From the NCBI RefSeq assembly GCF_002251755.1, contig NZ_NOXT01000090.1:1-43927 (forward strand): 43,927 bases of DNA, read 5' to 3'. The position numbers and the translations under genes were made by a program. The notes beneath the pieces were generated by a model that worked only from the letters and a program-made list of their open reading frames with translations, was not told the DNA's origin and searched no databases. This DNA comes from Sandarakinorhabdus cyanobacteriorum. Its GTDB lineage: Bacteria > Pseudomonadota > Alphaproteobacteria > Sphingomonadales > Sphingomonadaceae. Positions 37,571 through 43,927 of this stretch are shown piece by piece (position 1 is the first letter of the stretch; each line of letters opens with the position of its first letter).

Positions 37571-37913
37571 CGGCACCGGCCCACCAGGCAAAGGCCCGGG
37601 CCTGACAGGCATCGACATAGGCACGCGCGGCGGGCCCGGTCCAATCAGCCGGGGCATCGCTGCGACCCACCCACCAGCCCTGGCCCGGCAGCCGATCCGA
37701 TTCGCGCACCACCAGCACCGCCAGCTCGGGCTGCCCGGCGGCACGCCCTTCGGCGTCGATGGCGTCCAGCAGCTTGCACAGGCTGCGCATCTTTGGCCGG
37801 GTGAAACGATGGCCCAGCGCCAGCAGCACTTCGGAATAGGACAGATCGCGCCCGCCACGCGCCGCCGCGATCAACAGGGCGCGCACGTCGGGCAGATCGG
37901 CCGGGGTTACCAT
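37539..37913 (-). CDS. Small conserved protein of unknown function
   Basis: About 124 residues. The segments DLSYSEVLLALGHRFTRPKM, AVLVVRESDRLPGQGWWVG and WTGPAARAYVDACQARAF look like a family I recall from sphingomonad genomes, sometimes labelled 'ribose-phosphate pyrophosphokinase' without basis. No catalytic motif is evident. The ATG at 37913 is my choice; one at 37925 is possible. Its 3' end overlaps the end of the DUF6600-like gene by about 32 bases, tail to tail. Confidence 0.65.
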   Translation of the reverse strand: MVTPADLPDVRALLIAAARGGRDLSYSEVLLALGHRFTRPKMRSLCKLLDAIDAEGRAAGQPELAVLVVRESDRLPGQGWWVGRSDAPADWTGPAARAYVDACQARAFAWWAGAVTAAGCDRLA

Positions 37914-37979
37914 CGCCGCCAGCATAACCGCTTGCAACGCAGGATGACAGGCCATGCGCCCCCTGCTAACGCGGGTGGC

Positions 37980-38594
37980 ATGACGGTTTATCTGCACGAA
38001 GGCGATCTGCCTGCTGATGTTCTGGCCCCCGGCCCGGTGGCAGTGGACAGCGAGACCATGGGCCTCAACCCGCACCGCGATCGCCTGTGCCTGCTGCAGA
38101 TCAGCGACGGGCGCGGTGACGAGCATCTGGTGCGCTTTGCCGCCGGCCAGTATGACGCGCCCAATCTGAAGGCGGTGCTGGCCGATCCGGCGCGCATCAA
38201 GCTGATGCATTTTGCCCGCTTCGATGTCGCGGTGATCCGCCAGTTCCTCGGCGTGTGGGCCACACCGGTGTTCTGCACCAAGATCGCATCGAAACTGGTG
38301 CGCACCTACACCGATCGCCACGGCCTGAAGGATCTGCTGCGCGAAACGCTGGGCGTTGAAATTTCCAAGCAGCAGCAATCCAGCGACTGGGGCGCTGCTG
38401 TGCTTTCGGAAGCGCAGAAGGAATATGCCGCCAGCGATGTGCGCCACCTGCACCGGGCCTATGACATCCTGGTCGAACGGCTGGCCCGCGAAGGCCGCAC
38501 CCACATCGCCCAGGCCTGTTTCGATTTCCTGCCCACCCGCGCCGAACTTGATCTGGCCGGCTGGGCGGAAACCGATATCTTCGCCCATATGTGA
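37980..38594 (+). CDS. Short RNase D-like 3'-5' exonuclease
   Basis: A 204-residue protein that is only the DEDDy exonuclease domain of RNase D. Motifs: VDSETMGL (DxE), LMHFARFDVAVI (second Asp) and the final YAASDVRHL (YxxxD). The HRDC domains of full RNase D are absent, as is usual for this short alphaproteobacterial form. It precedes lptC-lptA by 18 bases, a neighbourhood I recall from other sphingomonads. Confidence 0.9.
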   Translation: MTVYLHEGDLPADVLAPGPVAVDSETMGLNPHRDRLCLLQISDGRGDEHLVRFAAGQYDAPNLKAVLADPARIKLMHFARFDVAVIRQFLGVWATPVFCTKIASKLVRTYTDRHGLKDLLRETLGVEISKQQQSSDWGAAVLSEAQKEYAASDVRHLHRAYDILVERLAREGRTHIAQACFDFLPTRAELDLAGWAETDIFAHM

Positions 38595-38612
38595 CCGGCG
38601 CAGCCGCGGCGC

Positions 38613-39263
38613 ATGGCCTCCCGCCCCACCCCGTCCAGCCTGTCGCCCCGGCAGCGCGCCGCCTTGCCGGGCAGCCGGCACGAGGCGTTGATGGGGCAGT
38701 TGAAATGGCTGCTGCCCGCGCTCGCCGGCATGCTGGCGCTGGCCATCCTGGTCTGGCCGCTGGTGGCCGCCCAGGAATTCTCCTTCCTGCTCGCCAAGGA
38801 TCAGGTGGCCGTGGCGCCGGAACGGCTGAAGGTGACCCGCGCCGAATATCGCGGCAAGACCGCCGCCGGCGAGGCCTTCTCGATCATCGCCGGCACCGCC
38901 CTGCAACGTTCCAGCGCCGATCCGGTGGTGGAGCTGAGCCGCCTTTCAGCCAGCATCGATGACCGGGAGGGCCCCTCGCGCGTGACCGCCCCCAAGGGCC
39001 GCTATTTCATCGAGGAAGACCGGCTGGAGGTTTCCGGCCCGGTGCAGCTGCGATCGGATGGCGGCTATCGCATCGATGCCGCAACCGTGCAGGTTGACAT
39101 GAAACGGCGGACCATCCGCACCGACGCGGCGGTGAGCGGCGCCACGCCGATCGGCGATTTCCGCGCCAACAGCTTGAGTGGCGATCTCGCCGGCAAGCGC
39201 ATCACCATGGTTGGCAATGTCCACTTGCGGATAGACCAGCGACGCGGCAGAGGAAGCCGATGA
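38613..39263 (+). CDS. lptC: LPS export protein LptC
   Basis: A 216-residue inner-membrane-anchored protein with one helix (residues ~32-52, LLPALAGMLALAILVWPL) and a periplasmic beta-jellyroll (LptC/OstA-like; YRGKTAAGEAFSIIAGTALQ, DGGYRIDAATVQVDM). Passes LPS from LptBFG to LptA. Overlaps lptA by ATGA. Confidence 0.88.
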   Translation: MASRPTPSSLSPRQRAALPGSRHEALMGQLKWLLPALAGMLALAILVWPLVAAQEFSFLLAKDQVAVAPERLKVTRAEYRGKTAAGEAFSIIAGTALQRSSADPVVELSRLSASIDDREGPSRVTAPKGRYFIEEDRLEVSGPVQLRSDGGYRIDAATVQVDMKRRTIRTDAAVSGATPIGDFRANSLSGDLAGKRITMVGNVHLRIDQRRGRGSR

Positions 39264-39751
39264 CGCGCGCGATCATGGCCTATCTGCTGCTGGCGGCAGC
39301 GCCGGTGCTGGCCCAGGCTTTCGATTCCAGGGCCCCGGTGGACATTGATGCCGCCCGCATGGACCTGTCTGACGATGACCGCGAGGTGATCTTTTCCGGC
39401 AGCGTCGTCATCCGCCAGGCCAATCTGACGCTGAACGCCGATCGCGTCCGCGTCACCTATGCCAAGGATGCCAGCGGCAATCCGCAGGTGCAGCGGCTGG
39501 ATGCGCTGGGCAATGTGCGCATCGCGCAGGACACGATGCGCGCCAGCGCCCGCACCGGTTATTATGATGTCAACGCCCGGCTGATCACCCTCTTGGGCGG
39601 CGTCAAGATGGACCGCGCCGGCAACCAGTTGAGCGGCGAGCGCGTGGTGTGGAATTTGAACACCCGCACCTCCAGCTTCGATGCCCGCACCGCCGCCAAT
39701 CCCGGTGGCCGCGTGACCGGCCGCTTCACGGTTCCCGACAAGAAGAACTGA
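39260..39751 (+). CDS. lptA: LPS transport periplasmic protein LptA
   Basis: A 163-residue periplasmic OstA-family protein with a signal peptide (cleavage near VLAQA, residue 19) and the beta-jellyroll repeats VDIDAARMDLSDDDREVIF, GSVVIRQANLTLNADRVRV, and GVKMDRAGNQLSGERVVWNL. It bridges LPS across the periplasm. lptB and rpoN, which often follow it, are absent; a convergent hydrolase follows instead. Confidence 0.9.
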   Translation: MTRAIMAYLLLAAAPVLAQAFDSRAPVDIDAARMDLSDDDREVIFSGSVVIRQANLTLNADRVRVTYAKDASGNPQVQRLDALGNVRIAQDTMRASARTGYYDVNARLITLLGGVKMDRAGNQLSGERVVWNLNTRTSSFDARTAANPGGRVTGRFTVPDKKN

Positions 39752-40586
39752 TCCGTCGGATCGCGGTGCGCACCGCCTCGGGCTGTTCCAGCGGCAGGAA
39801 ATGGCTGGTGCCCGGCAGGCGCCGCGCCTCCAGGCAGGCTGAGTGCGCGGCAAAGATCGCCAGCTCGGGATCGCGCACCGTTGATCCCTCCTCGCCGGCC
39901 AACAGGATGAACGGGCACTGCAGCTGCGCCAGCGCCAGTTCGACATTGGGCGACACCGCGCGGAAGGTCGCAGCCTCGAACGCCGGCCGGCACGCCAGTT
40001 CCGCCCCGGCCGCGCTGTCGATCATCCCCCCGTCCAGATAGGCATCCAGATCGGCATCGCTCCAGCTGCGGAACACACCGCGGCCATGATAGGCGGCGCG
40101 CGCCTCGGCCCGGCTGGCAAAAACACCCCGCCGCCGCGCCGCCTGATCGGCCATCGGATTGGGCACCACGGCGCCGGCCCGCACCGCCCGCGCCACCTCA
40201 AACGGCAGCATCGGCGGGTCGAGCAGCACCAAGCCCGCCACCCGGTCCGGCCGCAGCGCGGCGGCCAGCAGCGAAACGGTCGCCCCCATCGAATGCCCGG
40301 CCAGAATCCAGCGGCTGCCGCCATCGATCACATCGATCAGCCGCAGCAGATCATAGGCAAAATCCTCCCACGCGGTCAGGCCGGCCGGATCGGCATCCAG
40401 CCCGGTCAGGCCATGGCCGCGCGCATCACTGGCGGTAATGGCAAAATCATCGGCCAGCGGCGCCAGCAACCCGCGATACAGGGCGGCATTCATGCCGGTG
40501 GCATGGGCAAAATGCAGCCGGGGGCCGCTGCCCGCCTGCAAGGCGGAAACCGGGCCGGCGGCGGTGGTGATGCTGATGCGATCCAT
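39726..40586 (-). CDS. Alpha/beta hydrolase
   Basis: A 286-residue soluble alpha/beta-hydrolase: oxyanion region HATGMN, nucleophile elbow GHSMGAT, and a late TSHFLPLEQP histidine. The substrate cannot be told. The ATG at 40586 is chosen because the upstream frame is Trp/Arg-rich nonsense. Its 3' end overlaps lptA by 26 bases. Confidence 0.82.
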   Translation of the reverse strand: MDRISITTAAGPVSALQAGSGPRLHFAHATGMNAALYRGLLAPLADDFAITASDARGHGLTGLDADPAGLTAWEDFAYDLLRLIDVIDGGSRWILAGHSMGATVSLLAAALRPDRVAGLVLLDPPMLPFEVARAVRAGAVVPNPMADQAARRRGVFASRAEARAAYHGRGVFRSWSDADLDAYLDGGMIDSAAGAELACRPAFEAATFRAVSPNVELALAQLQCPFILLAGEEGSTVRDPELAIFAAHSACLEARRLPGTSHFLPLEQPEAVRTAIRRISSSCREP

Positions 40587-40614
40587 GCGGCCTGCGATAG
40601 CAGCACGCGCCGTT

Positions 40615-41490
40615 TCAGCCAGTGCGCTGATTTGCCAGCCAGCGCGCCAATATGGCCTCGTTCTTCGCCAGTATGGCCGGATCGCGCACATCGGGCGCCG
40701 TCATGATGGCCTGGTCCAGCACCGTGTCGATCGGGCTGGCATCGCGAACCGGCGGCAGCGCCGCGCACAGCGCCTTCACACTGGCCCGGGCCAGGGCGGC
40801 ATTGCCCTGCATCACCGCCATGATGTTGGCCACATCCACATCATCGCCATCGTGCCAGCAGTCAAAATCGGTGACCATGGCCAGCAAGGCATAGGGCAAC
40901 TCCGCCTCCCGCGCCAATTTTGCCTCCGGCATGCCGGTCATCCCCACCAGATCACAGCCTTGAGACCGGTGCAGCCGGCTCTCGGCCCGGGTGGAAAAGG
41001 CCGGCCCCTCCATGGCCAGATAGGTGCCCGCGCGATGCACCCGCCCACCACACGCCGCCACCGCATCGGCCGCAAAGGCCGAAAGCCGCGGGCAGGTGGG
41101 ATCGGCCATCGGCACATGGCCCACCAGGCCGGTTTCGAAAAAGGTCGATGGCCGCCCCTTGGTGCGATCGATGAACTGATCCACCACGGTGAAATCACCA
41201 GGCTTCATCGCGGCGTTGAGGGACCCCACCGCCGAAATCGCCAGCAGATCGGTGCAGCCCAGCCGCTTCAGCACATCGATATTGGCGCGCACGTTGAGCT
41301 GGTGCGGCGGAATGCGGTGGCCCCGGCCATGGCGCGGCAGAAAACGCAGCTCGACATGCCCGATGCGCCCGGCCAGCACCGCATCCGATGAGGCGCCCCA
41401 CGGACTCTCCACGCTGATCCAGCGCGCGTCCTCCAGCCCGTCGATGGCATACAGCCCCGATCCGCCGATGATGCCGATGGTCCAGCTCAT
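40615..41490 (-). CDS. mtnP: S-methyl-5'-thioadenosine phosphorylase
   Basis: A 291-residue purine-nucleoside-phosphorylase-family enzyme: IGIIGGSGLYAIDG (phosphate site), RHGRGHRIPPHQLNVRANI, TYLAMEGPAFSTRAE, and the MTA-specific VTDFDCWHDG. It phosphorolyses methylthioadenosine to adenine and methylthioribose-1-phosphate. Start overlaps the stop of the upstream PLP enzyme (ATGA), implying one transcript. Confidence 0.92.
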   Translation of the reverse strand: MSWTIGIIGGSGLYAIDGLEDARWISVESPWGASSDAVLAGRIGHVELRFLPRHGRGHRIPPHQLNVRANIDVLKRLGCTDLLAISAVGSLNAAMKPGDFTVVDQFIDRTKGRPSTFFETGLVGHVPMADPTCPRLSAFAADAVAACGGRVHRAGTYLAMEGPAFSTRAESRLHRSQGCDLVGMTGMPEAKLAREAELPYALLAMVTDFDCWHDGDDVDVANIMAVMQGNAALARASVKALCAALPPVRDASPIDTVLDQAIMTAPDVRDPAILAKNEAILARWLANQRTG

Positions 41491-42569
41491 GTCGTGGTCC
41501 GCCGCGCATCGATGGGCCAGCGCTCCAGCCGGCCATCCTCGTCCGCCACGAAATAGGCATCGTGCAACGCCACCGTGGGGTCAACATGGCCGGGCTGCAG
41601 CCAGACGAGGTCGCCCTCCGCCGCCCCGTTCGGCGGCAGGATCGCGCCATGCTCATCCCCGGCCGGGCGATACTGGCTGCCCACCGGCCACACCACGCGT
41701 TGCGGCGGGCCATTGGGGTGCAGCGCCTTGTGCCCGGCATCGCAGGTCACATGGCTGTCATGCCGGGCCGAGACCACGCTCGCCGCCAGAAACAGCGCCG
41801 GCTGGAACGGCAGGTCGCCCAGGTCGCCATATTCCACATCCATCAGGGCATAGCTGCCGGCCTGCAATTCCGTGTAAACGCCCGCCGCCAGGTCCATCGC
41901 CGCCGTGCCGGTGCCGCCGCCCGTCACCTGCCCAGGCGCCAGGCCGGCGCTGCGCAGATCGGCCAGCAGGGCCCGCAGCCGCCTTGTCCACGCCGCATGC
42001 GCCGCCGCCCGCTCCGCCGGCAGCATGTGCTGATGATGCCCGCAATAGGCCTGGATGCCCGCCCAGCGGAGGCCCGGCAGCGCCACAATCGCCTGCACCA
42101 GCGCCGGCGCACCCGCCGGCGCCACCCCGGCCCGGCCCATGCCCGGGTCCACATCGACATAGGCATCCAGCACCACGCCCGCCGCCACCGCCGCCGCGCT
42201 CGCCGCCTGCGCCTGGGCCGCGCTGTCCATCACCGCGCCCACACGCGCAGCCGCCGCCAGCGCCGCCAGCCGCGGCCAGCCCCAGGGCGGCACCGGCGCC
42301 GTCACCAGCACATCGGGCACACCGCCGGCGACATAGGCCTCAGCCTCCCCCACCGTCTGGCAGCACAGGCCCACGGCCCCGCGCGCCAGCTGCTCGGCCG
42401 CGATCCGGCTGGATTTGTGCATCTTGCCATGGGCCCGCAGCCGCACGCCCTTCGCCGCACATTCGCCCTGCATCAGGGCCAGATTCGCCGCGAACGCCGC
42501 GCGGCGGATCACCAGCGCCGGGGTGATCGGCGGCTTCACATTTGCCAGAAAGGCGACGACATCCTGCAT
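41487..42569 (-). CDS. DSD1/D-threonine aldolase-like PLP enzyme
   Basis: A 360-residue fold-type III PLP enzyme (alanine racemase-like N-terminal barrel). RLRAHGKMHKS (residues ~44-53) carries the PLP lysine, and GGGTGTAAMD the phosphate-binding loop. The C-terminal domain has a metal pair HVD (H328, D330). HxD is typical of D-threonine aldolase, while D-serine dehydratase has HxC, so aldolase-type activity on D-threonine/D-allo-threonine is more likely. The start at 42569 is chosen; upstream sequence overlaps the LPOR 5' end. Confidence 0.8.
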   Translation of the reverse strand: MQDVVAFLANVKPPITPALVIRRAAFAANLALMQGECAAKGVRLRAHGKMHKSSRIAAEQLARGAVGLCCQTVGEAEAYVAGGVPDVLVTAPVPPWGWPRLAALAAAARVGAVMDSAAQAQAASAAAVAAGVVLDAYVDVDPGMGRAGVAPAGAPALVQAIVALPGLRWAGIQAYCGHHQHMLPAERAAAHAAWTRRLRALLADLRSAGLAPGQVTGGGTGTAAMDLAAGVYTELQAGSYALMDVEYGDLGDLPFQPALFLAASVVSARHDSHVTCDAGHKALHPNGPPQRVVWPVGSQYRPAGDEHGAILPPNGAAEGDLVWLQPGHVDPTVALHDAYFVADEDGRLERWPIDARRTTT

Positions 42570-42593
42570 TGCGTCGTCTTGCCGCGACCCACG

Positions 42594-43646
<1,053 letters not shown>

Positions 43647-43679
43647 CCTTCAGGCAAGGAGTCGAGGGGCCTCCGGCGG

Positions 43680-43711
43680 GCAGGGACTCAGTCCCTGCAC
43701 CCGTTTGTTTT
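43680..43711 (+). terminator. Stem-loop after the LPOR gene
   Basis: GCAGGGA and TCCCTGC form a stem around a five-base loop, followed by CACCCGTTTGTTTT. It is 34 bases past the LPOR stop. The stem may also be part of a dispersed intergenic repeat. Beyond it, to the window end, I see no supported gene. Confidence 0.6.
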
Positions 43712-43927
43712 CAGGCGCGCGAGTTGAGAAGGGGCGCATTTGCGATCCAAGGACAGCCGCTGTCATCTACCTTCAATACAACCGCTTTGCCGCGGGACGT
43801 CGGCTCCCACCCTGCCGACAAGGCCGCCTGCACGCCGTTCTCCAAAATCCGACGATTCAACTGCGGGCGGCGAAGTTGCGGTTGCAACTTAGCCCGCCTT
43901 ATTCATGAGCCTTCCTGTCAGGGCGTT

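Noticed and set aside
36059-37858. A 599-codon Pro/Ile/Ala-rich open frame on the minus strand
   Set aside because: Antisense image of the repetitive DUF6600-like gene; no signal, domain or ribosome site.
43705-43908. A 67-codon open frame at the right end
   Set aside because: No ribosome site, no recognisable motif, and it begins within the terminator region.

Overview
The window is GC-rich (visibly above 65% in most of it), alphaproteobacterial DNA. It most likely comes from a sphingomonad that makes carotenoids and probably bacteriochlorophyll, of the Sandarakinorhabdus/Polymorphobacter kind. The evidence is a CtrA/SciP cell-cycle pair, a PopZ-family protein beside valS, a crtY-crtI-crtB/crtZ carotenoid cluster, and a light-dependent protochlorophyllide oxidoreductase. 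The genus is an inference; no rRNA or taxonomic marker is present. The first ~1.2 kb and the last ~0.3 kb look less GC-rich than the rest.

Layout. 0.2-2.7 kb: a secreted PHB-depolymerase-like esterase and two divergent L,D-transpeptidases of different families. 2.8-9.4 kb, minus strand: cytochrome c maturation genes ccmC-ccmD-ccmE, a beta-lactamase-fold serine hydrolase, valS, a PopZ/DUF2497 protein and a PIMT-family methyltransferase. 9.5-12.1 kb: tRNA-Cys, ctrA, sciP and mnmA. 12.2-26.7 kb: one densely overlapping flagellar operon, starting with a sigma-54 activator and running fliE-F-G-H-I-J-K-L-M-N-O-P-Q-R-flhB-fliD. A second sigma-54 activator faces it at 26.9-27.8 kb. 28.0-31.2 kb: a winged-helix regulator, an alpha/beta hydrolase and a cytochrome P450. 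31.3-35.7 kb: carotenoid genes. 35.7-40.6 kb: a small lipoprotein, a Trp/Asn/Arg-rich secreted protein, a small conserved protein, an RNase D-like exonuclease, lptC-lptA and an alpha/beta hydrolase. 40.6-43.6 kb: MTA phosphorylase, a D-threonine-aldolase/DSD1-like enzyme and the light-dependent protochlorophyllide reductase.

How it fits together. CtrA and its inhibitor SciP lie beside the flagellar operon they are expected to control. A near-consensus CtrA box followed by a perfect sigma-54 promoter precedes the first flagellar gene. CrtB, CrtI and CrtY would make phytoene, lycopene and beta-carotene, and CrtZ would hydroxylate the rings to zeaxanthin. The divergent P450 is a candidate extra tailoring enzyme.

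The most unusual points are these. Three copies of a palindromic repeat are read through as an ~75-residue in-frame insertion at the N-terminus of FliI. A light-dependent (plant/cyanobacterial-type) protochlorophyllide reductase is present. FliM is markedly short. Three genes carry frameshifts (the sigma-54 activator, fliG twice, the winged-helix gene); these may be real decay or indel errors in G/C tracts.
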